64,000 bases of DNA from Bacillota bacterium (GCA_023418915.1 JAEZYU010000089.1:1-64000), one strand, 5' to 3'. Positions 16,481 to 26,243 are shown, counted from the first letter of the stretch. Notes: a model not told the origin generated them from the letters alone. Translations and numbers: made by a program.

Positions 16481-16521
16481 GCGTTTAAAGGGTTTTTTAT
16501 GTAATTTATTCTTAAATGGCA

Positions 16522-16554
16522 TGTAATATGTCTGTAACATATTTTCTGTATAAT
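16522..16554 (+). promoter_or_regulatory. Promoter with WalR/PhoP-type direct repeat inside the wal locus
   Basis: TGTAAT-ATGTC-TGTAAC at 16522-16538 is an exact match to TGTWAH-N5-TGTWAH. It is followed ten bases later by a perfect TATAAT at 16549-16554, so the repeat covers the -35 region. An additional half site TGTAAT lies at 16500-16505. Placement over the -35 suggests control by WalR, giving feedback on the unknown secreted gene and probably yycH-yycI downstream. Confidence 0.6.
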
Positions 16555-16624
16555 GATGTTAGCATAATAATGTATAAATGGATTTACATGTGCTGATGAC
16601 TTAAATGTCCGGGGAGACGGGAAA

Positions 16625-17380
16625 ATGTTCAAAAAGCTGGTTGTGATTATAACTGCATTGATTATATGCATATCCTCATCGATGGTTGTATTTGCTGGGA
16701 ATACAGAAGGGTCAGGTGCGGCAGGATCTCCCGTATACAACAGCATTGTTAAGAGCAGCGAACAAAAAGTTGAAGCTGATAATAATGACAGTAAAGACAC
16801 GACAGAAAACCAGAGGGAGACGGCATTATCATCCACTGCAGCAGAGGGTACGGAGAAAAAAGCAGAGGATGCAGAGCAAAAATCACAGGACGCAGAGAAA
16901 AAGGCAGAGGATCCGGATGCTGAAGTTAAAAAAGTGATCAACGAAGCTTTGATTTCAGGTGATATCACTGATAACGGCCAATTCATAATGAACATCAACA
17001 ATCCCGAAAACATAGACGTAATAACAAATACATACAGCAAAAAGTTAAATATATCCGGAAACACTGAATATGACGACCTGGTAGTTTTATTAGCAAGGTT
17101 TAATAGAGCATCAGGCATATATGAAATTATGGATCTGCCGGATGGAGATGAATCGATCCAGGTTTTGAGTGGCTATTTTTCTATAGAATTGGATCTTGAG
17201 TTGGGAGAGAATAAGCTGCTGCTGATATCATACAGATCAACTGAAGAGGCTGAAGCGATGATCCAGTATAATGTAATTACAACTAATTTCTATAAAGAAA
17301 CTATCCCACAAAAGATCGTCAGATCAACTATCGAACTCGGAGAGGCTGTACTCGAGTTTTTTACGGGAAAGTCCAAGTGA
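16625..17380 (+). CDS. Exported protein of unknown function in the wal locus
   Basis: 251 residues. A signal peptide covers 1-24 (VVFAG). Residues 45-105 are a low-complexity, probably disordered stretch with repeated KKAEDAEQKSQDAEKKAED. Residues 105-251 look folded, with a beta-rich pattern (INNPENIDVITN... YDDLVVLLARF ... LGENKLLLISYRS). I recognise no family. It sits between walK and yycH, behind a promoter carrying a WalR-type box, 22 bases before yycH. An accessory or target role in Wal signalling is an inference from position only. Confidence 0.75.
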   Translation: MFKKLVVIITALIICISSSMVVFAGNTEGSGAAGSPVYNSIVKSSEQKVEADNNDSKDTTENQRETALSSTAAEGTEKKAEDAEQKSQDAEKKAEDPDAEVKKVINEALISGDITDNGQFIMNINNPENIDVITNTYSKKLNISGNTEYDDLVVLLARFNRASGIYEIMDLPDGDESIQVLSGYFSIELDLELGENKLLLISYRSTEEAEAMIQYNVITTNFYKETIPQKIVRSTIELGEAVLEFFTGKSK

Positions 17381-17402
17381 TATACCATTGATGGGGGCTT
17401 AA

Positions 17403-18794
17403 ATGAGCCGTGAAATAAAAGAGAGACTGAAAACGGTCTGCATTTACATACTTATCATAGCGGGACTATTACAGATAGGAATCCTTTGGAGTTATCAGAA
17501 CCAGGGGACTCCTATCAGTTTTTTAGCGAGACTTTTTAGTAAAGATATCCATATCAGTGATGAGACAGTCAGCGAGAAGCTCTTTGCTCCGGACAAGCTT
17601 ATTCTTTCAGACGGAGAGATCACATATTGGATATTTGACATGACCAGTGAGTTTTACGGTGTGTTTTGGGATGAAGTATCATACGGTCTCGAACAGATAG
17701 CATCCGGCAATGTGAAGCTGACTGCAACAAACGAAAAATGGAAGGACATTATTGACAGACGCGGACTATTAGTTGATTTCGGGTACTTGATGGAGCCTGA
17801 CCTATTAGGATGGTTCCTTGGCACAGGAAATCCTGTACAGGAAATGCCGGGATTCACAAAGCTTATGATGAAAAGAGATATCATCGATAACGATACAGGG
17901 GTTTTTTACTTTTATGGAAGAGATGGAGCAATATTCCGTTCAAATCCTGTCAGGTATGAAAGAGCGGCGGATCTTACAGCTATTAGCAGAAAGCTTATTG
18001 AAGAGGAATATCAAAAATATCGCAGGTACTTTACGCTATCAGGAAGCAAGATAAACAAATCCGGGGATGAGTCAGATGCACTATATGTGGCTTCATCGCC
18101 GAGATACTGGCCTTATACTGAATACGCCGTGAATCCGCCTGAGAAGGCAGAGGATGAAGCAATCCTTGCAGAATCGATATTGGGTAATGAAGCAGGCAGA
18201 TATAATAAGTACGTATATAATGAAAACATGATCCAATATACATACGGGAGCAATATTTACAGATATTATTCCGATGGATACCTGACATACAGATATTTGG
18301 GCAGCAATGAGCCGTCTTCCAGGATCAGGGCAGGAGATGCGCTGATGAGTGCATATAAATATATTGCAAGGGTGAGAGAACTGTTGAGCCAGGAGACAGA
18401 CATCGTACTGGCATCGGTTAAGCGATCAGGAGGCGTATATGAGTTCGGCTTTGATTATAGGATTAACGGAATGCATGTCAAAACCGGGTATGACATGAAG
18501 GATGTAAATGGTAAAAAGCTCAATTATGCGATAAAAATAATTGCAGACGGCAAGCGTGTGCTGGAATGCGACTGGCTCCTTTCGGATTTCAGGCAGCTGG
18601 AGAAGAGAATGTACAACGACAGGCTGCTGGAAGTGATCGGCAGAAGAAATATCAGATTTGATGACATTACCATAAAGGAGATCGATACAGGTTATTACTT
18701 AAACGGTAAAGAAGAAACACTTAAGCCGGCGCTGATCATATATACAGGAGAGGATACTGTCAAGATCGATCTGATTGCTGAAGAAGGAGATTGA
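17403..18794 (+). CDS. yycH: YycH-type regulator of the Wal system
   Basis: 463 residues. A single N-terminal membrane segment (VCIYILIIAGLLQIGILW, about 11-28) precedes a large extracellular domain rich in beta strands. Length, topology and its place directly before a YycI-like gene in a walRK locus identify it. In Bacillus YycH and YycI bind the WalK membrane segments and adjust its activity. Sequence identity to Bacillus YycH is expected to be low, so the call relies on architecture and synteny. It is separated from yycI by three bases. Confidence 0.72.
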   Translation: MSREIKERLKTVCIYILIIAGLLQIGILWSYQNQGTPISFLARLFSKDIHISDETVSEKLFAPDKLILSDGEITYWIFDMTSEFYGVFWDEVSYGLEQIASGNVKLTATNEKWKDIIDRRGLLVDFGYLMEPDLLGWFLGTGNPVQEMPGFTKLMMKRDIIDNDTGVFYFYGRDGAIFRSNPVRYERAADLTAISRKLIEEEYQKYRRYFTLSGSKINKSGDESDALYVASSPRYWPYTEYAVNPPEKAEDEAILAESILGNEAGRYNKYVYNENMIQYTYGSNIYRYYSDGYLTYRYLGSNEPSSRIRAGDALMSAYKYIARVRELLSQETDIVLASVKRSGGVYEFGFDYRINGMHVKTGYDMKDVNGKKLNYAIKIIADGKRVLECDWLLSDFRQLEKRMYNDRLLEVIGRRNIRFDDITIKEIDTGYYLNGKEETLKPALIIYTGEDTVKIDLIAEEGD

Positions 18795-18797
18795 CTT

Positions 18798-19616
18798 ATG
18801 GATGTAGCAAGGGCAAAAAGCATTGTGATTCTATTGCTCATCGCGTTTAATGTTTTTTTGCTTGCAAACAATTTAATACACCGCGACAGCCAGAGCGTCA
18901 GCAAAGAGGTGCTGGAAAACACTGAGACGATACTTGAGCAGAGAGGCGTGAAGCTGGAATGTGACATACCCTCGACTCCAGGAGGTGCTTCCAGGCTCGT
19001 GTACATAACAGGGGGGCTTGACAGGGACAGCATTGCTGAGAACCTTTTAGGCGAAGAATATGAGATCTCAGCCGATGGCTATATATTTTCGCATGACGGA
19101 AAAAGAATAGTATTTGAGGATCAGAATAGATTCACATATACCGATGATGAACTGCTGACATCAAAGGGAAGTATAAGTGAAAAGGAAGCAGGAGAAGCCG
19201 CTTTGCGTTTTATGAAGGAAAAAGGGCTTCTGGGAGGCAAATATGTCCCGGATGATGCAATTAAAAATAGTGATGGAAGCTGGACATTTGATTACATAGA
19301 GACCTTTAGTGGATCCTTCCTATATGATAACAGCTTCTCTATTACAATAAGTCAGAATTATGTCAGCAGGCTCATTTACCATAAACAGCAGATAAAGGGG
19401 TTTTCATCGGAAAGCATAGAGCGTGCTCAAGCATACCAGGCGTTACTTTCCAGATTTAAGGATGAGACTGATATCATCATAACAAGCATTGACAGCGGTT
19501 ATAAATTGGATGAATCGGCAATGGAGGAAATGGAGTCGGTAGAGCTTCTGCCTGTGTGGCGTGTCAAATTAAAAGGCATATCTGAGCCGGTATACATCGG
19601 TTCACATGACAGCTGA
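18798..19616 (+). CDS. yycI: YycI-type regulator of the Wal system
   Basis: 272 residues with one N-terminal membrane helix (IVILLLIAFNVFLLANNL, 9-26) and an extracellular alpha/beta domain. It contains SISEKEAGEAALRFMKEKG and ends in LPVWRVKLKG, typical of the two-lobed YycI/YPEB-like fold. It follows yycH by three bases and is surely co-transcribed. Known role: a partner of YycH in control of WalK. Confidence 0.78.
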   Translation: MDVARAKSIVILLLIAFNVFLLANNLIHRDSQSVSKEVLENTETILEQRGVKLECDIPSTPGGASRLVYITGGLDRDSIAENLLGEEYEISADGYIFSHDGKRIVFEDQNRFTYTDDELLTSKGSISEKEAGEAALRFMKEKGLLGGKYVPDDAIKNSDGSWTFDYIETFSGSFLYDNSFSITISQNYVSRLIYHKQQIKGFSSESIERAQAYQALLSRFKDETDIIITSIDSGYKLDESAMEEMESVELLPVWRVKLKGISEPVYIGSHDS

Positions 19617-19873
19617 TACAGTTAGTATATACATTACAGCTTCCCTCTTGTGTAAAGCTCCATGATGCCGAATGGCATATTGACAAACAGTTATACCAGT
19701 CGTTAGCATGTACTCGTATAGTCCTGCCCGTGCAGTACACCTGCAAAAAAATGATACTATTCGTATGATATGACACTGTAGTATAATATAGAAAACAGTG
19801 ATATAATGTAGTAAGAAAACGGGTAGTAATGACATCTTTTCATACGAAGGACAAGAAAGCAGGTGTGCGGAAT

Positions 19874-21133
19874 TTGGAGAAAATCATAATTCATGGCCGC
19901 AAGGCGCTGCAGGGCGAGGTTTATATCAGCGGCGCCAAAAATGCAGCGGTAGCAGTACTGCCTGCGGCATTGCTTATCGAGGGTAGGTGCAGAATAGAAA
20001 ATCTTCCCGACATAAGAGATACACGGGTATTGGAGGATACGCTCACCCAGCTTGGAGCGAAGGTTACCTTTGAAAGCAGAAATACTGTTCTAGTTGATTC
20101 CAGTGAAGTAAATTCCTACATAGCATCCTATGACATGATAAAAAGCATGAGAGCCTCATACTACCTGCTTGGTGCATTACTTGGCAGGTTCGGTAAAGCA
20201 GAGGTTGCCTTGCCCGGCGGCTGTGATTTTGGCTACAGGCCGATGGATCAGCATATAAAGGGCTTTGAGGCTATGGGTGCGAATGTTGTGATAGAGAACG
20301 GAATGATCAAGCTGTCTGCCGAAAAGCTTACAGGCAGCCAGATATACATGGATGTGGTCAGTGTGGGAGCGACTATAAATCTCATGCTTGCTGCTGTCAG
20401 AGCAGAAGGGATCACAGTTATTGAGAATGCGGCCAAAGAACCTCACATAGTTGACACAGCTAATTTTCTCAATGCAGCCGGAGCCAATATTAAGGGAGCC
20501 GGGACAGATGTCATTAAGATAAAGGGCGTAACCCAATTAAAGGGCGGGCATGTTCATTCGATCATACCGGACATGATCGAGGCCGGAACGTTTATGATAG
20601 CTGCAGCCGCTACCGGTGGCGATGTGACAGTAAAAAATGTTATACCGAAGCATATGGAATCTTTGTCAGCGAAGCTGCAGGAAATGAATATTAATATTAT
20701 TGAAGGCGAGGACTGGATTAGTGTTGCGGGGAACAACGGTATACTAAAGGCGAACATAAAAACATTGCCGTATCCCGGCTTTGCGACGGATCTTCATCCG
20801 CCGGCTGCAGTGCTTTTGTGTATGGCGAATGGCAGCAGCACGGTAACAGAGAGCATATGGCCGCTAAGGTTTCAATATGTAGATGAATTAAAAAGAATGG
20901 GTGCGAGAATAAGGGTAGACGGCGGCCTTGCAGTTGTAGACGGACCTGTATCACTGATGGGAGCGCAGGTAAATGCAACAGACCTGCGAGCCGGTGCAGC
21001 AGTGGTTATTGCAGGCCTTGCCGCAGAAGGAAGGACGGAAGTCAATAGTGTTAAATACATAGATCGGGGCTATGAAGATTTTGTTGGAAAGCTGAAGAGG
21101 CTCGGAGCAGATATTGATAGAATCGATGAATGA
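19874..21133 (+). CDS. murA: UDP-N-acetylglucosamine 1-carboxyvinyltransferase
   Basis: 419 residues when started at TTG 19874, which yields the family N-terminus MEKIIIHGRKALQGEVYISG and the usual length. The ATG at 19829 would add 15 residues and has no ribosome site. It transfers enolpyruvate from PEP to UDP-GlcNAc, the first committed step of peptidoglycan synthesis in the cytosol. The catalytic Cys is kept in LPGGCDFGYRP (Cys117), so fosfomycin sensitivity would be expected. Its presence between yycI and yycJ links wall synthesis with Wal signalling. Two TATAAT-like hexamers lie at 19782 and 19802. Confidence 0.93.
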   Translation: MEKIIIHGRKALQGEVYISGAKNAAVAVLPAALLIEGRCRIENLPDIRDTRVLEDTLTQLGAKVTFESRNTVLVDSSEVNSYIASYDMIKSMRASYYLLGALLGRFGKAEVALPGGCDFGYRPMDQHIKGFEAMGANVVIENGMIKLSAEKLTGSQIYMDVVSVGATINLMLAAVRAEGITVIENAAKEPHIVDTANFLNAAGANIKGAGTDVIKIKGVTQLKGGHVHSIIPDMIEAGTFMIAAAATGGDVTVKNVIPKHMESLSAKLQEMNINIIEGEDWISVAGNNGILKANIKTLPYPGFATDLHPPAAVLLCMANGSSTVTESIWPLRFQYVDELKRMGARIRVDGGLAVVDGPVSLMGAQVNATDLRAGAAVVIAGLAAEGRTEVNSVKYIDRGYEDFVGKLKRLGADIDRIDE

Positions 21134-21172
21134 CAGAATAATATATTGATAGCGGGTCATGGAGAGGCAGAC

Positions 21173-21961
21173 ATGAAGTTTTGCAGTTTATATAGCGGCA
21201 GCAGCGGCAATTCAATATTCGTTGCATCAGACAATACCAGACTGCTGGTAGAGGCAGGCCTGAGCGGCAAAAAGATAATAGAGGCGTTGTGCTCGATAGG
21301 TGAAAAACCTTCGGATATCAGCGCTATTTTAGTGTCACATGAGCACAGCGACCATATAAAGGGAGCGGGTATCCTATCCCGCAAGTTTAACCTGCCGATA
21401 TATGCAAGTGAAGGAACATGGAAAGCTATGGAACGGATGATTGGACCTGTTCTTGAGTGCAATAAAAGGATATTTTCATCCTATTCTCCGTTTGATATAG
21501 GAGATATAACCATCACTCCGTTCCCGATACCGCATGATGCCAGTGAGCCTGTAGGATACAGCTTTTCATCAGCGGGGAAAAGAGCGACGATAGCCACTGA
21601 TATAGGTCATATAAGCATGGATCTGCTCAATTATTTACAGGACAGTGATCTTTTGCTTTTGGAGTCCAACCACGATCTTGAAATGCTAAGGATAGGTCCG
21701 TATCCCTGGCCGTTGAAAAAGCGTATTGCAGGTGAGCATGGTCATCTTTCCAATGATGCTGCAGGGGAAATTGTAGCATATATGGCTGAGAGGGGAACGA
21801 AAAAATTTCTTCTCGGACATCTCAGTAAGGAGAACAATTTCCCCGAACTTGCCTATCAGACGGTTTGTAACGTATTATGCGAGAAATGCAAAGAGGCCGG
21901 TGATGACATCACAGTCGATGTGGCTCTTCGTGACCGTGTAGGCAAAGTAATTGAAATATAA
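21173..21961 (+). CDS. yycJ: Metallo-beta-lactamase-fold protein YycJ (WalJ)
   Basis: 263 residues from ATG 21173 (GGAGAGG site). It begins MKFCSLYSGSSGNSIF, the hallmark of YycJ, and has the metal motif SHEHSDH plus further ligands in ATDIGH and LLGHLSKENN. The family is a metal-dependent exonuclease-like hydrolase that is routinely the last member of wal loci and is implicated in coordinating division with DNA replication or repair. It follows murA by 39 bases and precedes rlmH by 27. Confidence 0.9.
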   Translation: MKFCSLYSGSSGNSIFVASDNTRLLVEAGLSGKKIIEALCSIGEKPSDISAILVSHEHSDHIKGAGILSRKFNLPIYASEGTWKAMERMIGPVLECNKRIFSSYSPFDIGDITITPFPIPHDASEPVGYSFSSAGKRATIATDIGHISMDLLNYLQDSDLLLLESNHDLEMLRIGPYPWPLKKRIAGEHGHLSNDAAGEIVAYMAERGTKKFLLGHLSKENNFPELAYQTVCNVLCEKCKEAGDDITVDVALRDRVGKVIEI

Positions 21962-21988
21962 TGAAAGACGGCGCAGCGGGAAGGTATT

Positions 21989-22468
21989 ATGAAAGTCAAC
22001 ATCATTGCAGTAGGAAAATTGAAGGAACGTTACTTAAAGGATGGAATTGCTGAGTATTCCAAACGCCTTTCGCGTTTTTGTGATCTTAAGATAACAGAGG
22101 TGGGGGATGAGCAAGCTCCCGAGACGCTGAGCGCTGCGCAGGAGGATCAGATAAAAAACAGGGAAGCTGCAAGGGTGCTTGGCAAAGTAAAGGACGGAGC
22201 TTATCTTATAGCTCTGGACACAAAAGGGGCTAGTAAGACCTCTGAAGAGTTTGCTTGTGCAATTCAAAGCTGCATGACAAGCGGTAAATCCAATATAGTT
22301 TTTATTATCGGCGGGTCTCTTGGCTTGGGTACTGATCTGATTCAAAAAGCAGACATGAGGTTATCGCTTTCTGAAATGACATTTCCACATCAACTGACAC
22401 GTCTGATATTGCTGGAACAAATATTCCGCGCATTTAAAATCATAAATGGTGAGACGTATCATAAATAG
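21989..22468 (+). CDS. rlmH: 23S rRNA pseudouridine-1915 N3-methyltransferase
   Basis: 159 residues, the standard length. It has the SPOUT knot elements LIALDTKGAS, FIIGGSLGLG (SAM loop) and the C-terminal HQLTRLILLEQIFRAFKI with a final YHK. It methylates the pseudouridine in helix 69 of 23S rRNA on the assembled 70S ribosome. It commonly follows yycJ in Firmicutes, as here. Confidence 0.95.
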   Translation: MKVNIIAVGKLKERYLKDGIAEYSKRLSRFCDLKITEVGDEQAPETLSAAQEDQIKNREAARVLGKVKDGAYLIALDTKGASKTSEEFACAIQSCMTSGKSNIVFIIGGSLGLGTDLIQKADMRLSLSEMTFPHQLTRLILLEQIFRAFKIINGETYHK

Positions 22469-22536
22469 CTGCGATGCTGTAGGCAATAGACTGATATGTT
22501 ATATTACCAGACTAAATACTTTATAGAGGAAACTAT

Positions 22537-23037
22537 TTGGATAAGAGATTATTATATAGAAAAGCTTATAGGATACTTCAGGACTCAACTCCGCTGAAAT
22601 TCGACTGCGGTATGCTGTGCAGCAGTAAATGCTGCCAGGGCGGCGATGAAGCGGGAATGTGCCTCTATCCCGGCGAAGAATGTATGCTTGATGGGAATAC
22701 GGGTTTTTTGAGCATACGCAAGGAGAGTCTGCATGACATGGATGTGCTTTTTGCAATATGCGGCGGGAAGTGTGACAGGAGATTCAGACCTCTGGCATGC
22801 AGGATTTTTCCATATGCACCGTATTTGGATTCGAGCGGTAGACTGATAATAATAGAGGATCCCAGGGCGAAATATTTGTGCCCTCTTTTAATGGAGTCAT
22901 TTGAACTGGAAATGGACAAAATGTTCAGAAGGAAAGTCACTAATGTATTTCGTTTACTTGTAGAAGATGATGATATAAGGGATTTCATGACGGTTCTGTC
23001 GTCTGTGCTGGATGACTACAGGAGGCTTACATGGTAA
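22537..23037 (+). CDS. Cysteine-rich YkgJ-type protein (putative Zn/Fe-binding)
   Basis: 166 residues from TTG 22537 with AGAGGA six bases upstream. Cysteines cluster as CGMLCSSKCC, GMCLYPGEEC, CGGKC and LACRIFPY, with one more in YLCPLL. This resembles the CxxxCxxCC family (YkgJ), thought to hold zinc or an iron-sulfur cluster. The reaction is unknown. It lies 68 bases after rlmH on the same strand and could be the last gene of that transcript. Confidence 0.7.
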   Translation: MDKRLLYRKAYRILQDSTPLKFDCGMLCSSKCCQGGDEAGMCLYPGEECMLDGNTGFLSIRKESLHDMDVLFAICGGKCDRRFRPLACRIFPYAPYLDSSGRLIIIEDPRAKYLCPLLMESFELEMDKMFRRKVTNVFRLLVEDDDIRDFMTVLSSVLDDYRRLTW

Positions 23038-23127
23038 GCTAAACATCCGGAGGCTGTGGCAGATGAAGGTCATGGACTTGCTTGGGATGCTGACAGAATG
23101 AGGTGTATTGCAGATGTGGCTGCGTTT

Positions 23128-24795
23128 TTACAACGACACATCCTTCCAGGCGATTTTGAAGCTGCTCCTCCACAGTAATACGCTGATAAGTATCGATAAA
23201 GCTAAATTTATTGTCACTCCGAACGGTATCAATGATACCAGAAAATGTATACCTGCCAGTAAACCACCTATAAAAAATGAGAGTATAACCACTGCCAGCG
23301 TATTTCCATCCTGGGTGTACTGGAAGTCTTTATAGAATGGCAGCTCCTTTTTTGACATTTTAAAAATAAACATCAAAAGAATCATCATGTTAAAAAATAT
23401 CAGTATTATATCCGGAACTGCCTTAAATCCGATGATCAACACATATACTATGCTTGTAAAAAGAAAAATCGGAATAATAAATTTTATCAAAAAACTTTTT
23501 ACCGCCCCCCTGAAAATCGGGACCGGTGTCTTAAGCGGCAACGTCCTATAAATCCAGGCGCCCTTATAATTCTCACTTGTACTGAGCATCATGATCGAGC
23601 TTCCAAGCATTATAACTGAAAGATAAAGACCGAAATGGTATTGCCCGTTTATTATGTTTGTATGTATCTCTGATATAGTTTTACCGTGATTGAAGGCGCC
23701 AAACATGAATATAAACGGCATAACCGCAGCAAAGGCCAGCGATGGGTAAAGTCTGAGCTTCAGCTTGCGCTCATTTCCGGCTACGCTTTGTGTAAACAGG
23801 TAAAATGTACGCTCCTGATCATCAGAGCAAAGAAGTCTAGCCAGCTTTTCCTGAAGCTGTTTTTTGAGGCCTCCGGCTTTTCTTTTGCTTGAGCTGTTGT
23901 TATTCAGCTTCTGCAGACTCCTTTCGAAGCGCGGCAGTACCAGCTTAATATAAAGGATCAGTGATAGGACAGGTACAGCCAGTGCTGCAATACTAAGGCC
24001 TGCATTGTACATTGACGTGTCATGCTCAAGGAGCAGGCACAATGGCGCTGCAAACCATGCTGTCGGCATGAGGTAATGCCACCATGCGGGCGTGATAGTG
24101 ATCACGAGCTCAGATATATTGAATATCCGGCCGATAAGCTGGTAGAAGATCAGTAGGGCAACAGAAAGAGTTATCTGAAAATAGTTGATCATATCCTTAA
24201 GCTTTTCGCCATCAAAGAAAACCAGTATGAACGTATAAAGTATCGAAGTGAAAAATACAACAAAACCGCATATTAAAACAAGCTCAAATAAAAATACCAA
24301 AAAGAAACCTAACCCGTATCTCAGCGTGCCTATTACCAGAGAGGGACCGGCCAGCGCTGCAGTTATCATGAAGAGATAGTAAATTATATGTATCACTTTT
24401 GCTGTGTTGAGGGTTTTCGGATCAACGGGCCTCGGCAGCATAATATTTTTTTCCTTGATATCAAGCAATACCGATGAAAAATCGGAGATCATCGTTGACA
24501 TCAATAAAAACATTATTACTCCTATTGTCAAATTTAATTTAATAAATATTGGGAGCGGAACCGCTATGATTATTCCGGCGAAAAGTCCCATGAAAGCATA
24601 AAGAAACAGACCCATCCTGAAGTTGTTCCTGTCCTCCCGAATTTTATTGTTATTTGCAAAGACAGTAGGGACTCTGCGCGAGTCCATTGTCAGTTTTATC
24701 TGCAGGATCAGTCTTAATTTTCTATAATCTATGCCGGAACGGTCAAATGCTCCTTTAAATCTGTCAAGAAGCCTCAGAAGGCCGAAATCTTTCAT
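23128..24795 (-). CDS. ABC exporter membrane subunit
   Basis: 555 residues with roughly twelve hydrophobic helices in two halves, separated by a basic cytosolic stretch (FERSLQKLNNNSSSKRKAGG, about 290-310). It resembles the large permeases that pair with a single ATPase in Firmicutes. The start codon overlaps the ATPase stop by four bases (24792-24795), so translation is coupled. Substrate unknown; antimicrobial peptide or lipid export are common for this class but not shown here. Confidence 0.78.
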   Translation of the reverse strand: MKDFGLLRLLDRFKGAFDRSGIDYRKLRLILQIKLTMDSRRVPTVFANNNKIREDRNNFRMGLFLYAFMGLFAGIIIAVPLPIFIKLNLTIGVIMFLLMSTMISDFSSVLLDIKEKNIMLPRPVDPKTLNTAKVIHIIYYLFMITAALAGPSLVIGTLRYGLGFFLVFLFELVLICGFVVFFTSILYTFILVFFDGEKLKDMINYFQITLSVALLIFYQLIGRIFNISELVITITPAWWHYLMPTAWFAAPLCLLLEHDTSMYNAGLSIAALAVPVLSLILYIKLVLPRFERSLQKLNNNSSSKRKAGGLKKQLQEKLARLLCSDDQERTFYLFTQSVAGNERKLKLRLYPSLAFAAVMPFIFMFGAFNHGKTISEIHTNIINGQYHFGLYLSVIMLGSSIMMLSTSENYKGAWIYRTLPLKTPVPIFRGAVKSFLIKFIIPIFLFTSIVYVLIIGFKAVPDIILIFFNMMILLMFIFKMSKKELPFYKDFQYTQDGNTLAVVILSFFIGGLLAGIHFLVSLIPFGVTINLALSILISVLLWRSSFKIAWKDVSL

Positions 24796-25586
24796 TGCTG
24801 CACCTCTTTTATCACAGATATGATTTTCTCGGCGATCTCCTTATGACGGTCGAACCCTGTTAATTGGTTGAATATTTCCTCCAGTGAGCCTTCCCTGCTC
24901 TTTTGCTTCAGCTCTTCAAAGGAACCGTCTGCAATGATCCTGCCTTCGTTTATCAATATGATCCTGCTGCTGATCTTTTCTACCACATCCATGATATGGG
25001 ATGAGTAGAATATAGTCTTTCCCCGGGCTGCCAGCGATGACATGATTTCCTTAAAAATCATTACGCTATTTGCATCCAGGCCGCTCATAGGCTCATCGAA
25101 GAAGAGTATATCGGGATCGTGCAGAATGCTTGATATAATAAGCAGTTTTTGCCGCATGCCCTTGGAGTACGATGAGATCCTCGAAGTGTACACATCCTCG
25201 ATCCCAAACAGTGACATCAGCTCTTTTGCTTTTGAATCGACGATGTTATGTTCCAGACCATAAAGCTCGCCTGTGAAGTTGAGATATTCCTGTGCTGTAA
25301 GGCTGTCATACACTTCGGTGGATTCAGGTACATAACCTATCCTGCGCTTATAATCGATATTGCCATTTGTTATATCTTCTCCGAAGATCCTGATCTCACC
25401 TTCAAAGCCTTCAAGAATACCCAGCATCAGTTTGACTGTAGTACTCTTGCCTGCACCATTTGGTCCTATATATCCTATTATCTGGCCTTTGAAGACATCC
25501 AGATCTATACCCTTGAGCACTTCATTTTCACCAAAGCTCATTCTGAGATCTTTAGTGCAGATCACAGCTTCACCGGAGGTATTCAT
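24792..25586 (-). CDS. ABC transporter ATP-binding subunit
   Basis: 264 residues: Walker A GPNGAGKST near 40, signature YSKGMRQKL, Walker B ILFFDEPM followed by the D-loop SGLDAN, and a switch His in SSHIMD. It belongs to the CcmA/drug-type exporter ATPases. It is first in a two-gene minus-strand operon with the permease. The region before it (25587-25700) is the likely promoter area. Confidence 0.93.
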   Translation of the reverse strand: MNTSGEAVICTKDLRMSFGENEVLKGIDLDVFKGQIIGYIGPNGAGKSTTVKLMLGILEGFEGEIRIFGEDITNGNIDYKRRIGYVPESTEVYDSLTAQEYLNFTGELYGLEHNIVDSKAKELMSLFGIEDVYTSRISSYSKGMRQKLLIISSILHDPDILFFDEPMSGLDANSVMIFKEIMSSLAARGKTIFYSSHIMDVVEKISSRIILINEGRIIADGSFEELKQKSREGSLEEIFNQLTGFDRHKEIAEKIISVIKEVQQ

Positions 25587-25874
25587 TACACTTCACATCC
25601 TTGTACAATTATTTTGCAAGGAATATTATACCATACAATAGTGCCAAAGATATCAGACATTTTGAATTTGTGCTTTTAGCTGATGTTCAGTGGTTGTTTT
25701 ATAGGAGCAATTAAATGAGAGTATTGGATGTAAAAAATTAAGTTCCAATTAATATCAACAGAGTGGATCGTATGGAAAAATGATTTGATTCAGAGATGGC
25801 CACCCCAAGGTTATTTACGACTAATTTTTCATAAGCCGGACTTCCTGAATACTTCGGGGCGGCCATCTGGTATG

Positions 25875-26054
25875 TCAGCGCTCGACCAGATCTGTGAGCG
25901 ATACCTCCTGACGGACGCCAGGCATATCCAGGGGATGAACACTTGCAGTACCCTGGATGTCGTTGACGCTTTCGATATAGACCGGCATACCTTCATAGGT
26001 AACATCGGCCATGACCGGTGAGGCAGCTATTTGCTTTGCACGTCTTTGATTCAT
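25875..26054 (-). CDS. sspH: Small acid-soluble spore protein, SspH family
   Basis: 59 residues from the ATG at 26054 (minus strand), with TAAGGAG nine bases upstream; a longer frame to 26150 is not supported. MNQRRAKQIAASPVMADVTY, then GMPVYIESV and HPLDMPGVRQEVSLTDL match H-type SASPs throughout. H-type SASPs are minor forespore proteins, unrelated in sequence to the alpha/beta type. Its partners in the window are the SASP at 5277 and yyaC. Confidence 0.9.
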   Translation of the reverse strand: MNQRRAKQIAASPVMADVTYEGMPVYIESVNDIQGTASVHPLDMPGVRQEVSLTDLVER

Positions 26055-26243
26055 ATCTGCACACTCCTTATTATACTTGTCAGTAATGATGTGATCCTGA
26101 GATTTATGGTTTACATCATTGAAAATAAGTATACAAGCCTGCTTAAACATACAAAGTCAGTAATATTATTCCGGAGATAAAAACCAGCATTTACTGTGAT
26201 ACATAACTGCCGTCGGGAATACATTTTCGTTCAATCCTGCTGA

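Noticed and set aside
19617..19873. Minus-strand frames in the gap before murA
   Set aside because: Overlapping frames in a short intergenic region, Cys/His-rich translations and no ribosome site. The region reads better as promoter DNA.
25738..25866. Minus-strand 42-codon frame (MAAPKYSGSPAYEKLV...) and a 17-bp imperfect inverted repeat downstream of sspH
   Set aside because: No ribosome binding site and no recognised homology. The inverted repeat has a 40-base spacer and no T run, so neither gene nor terminator is supported.
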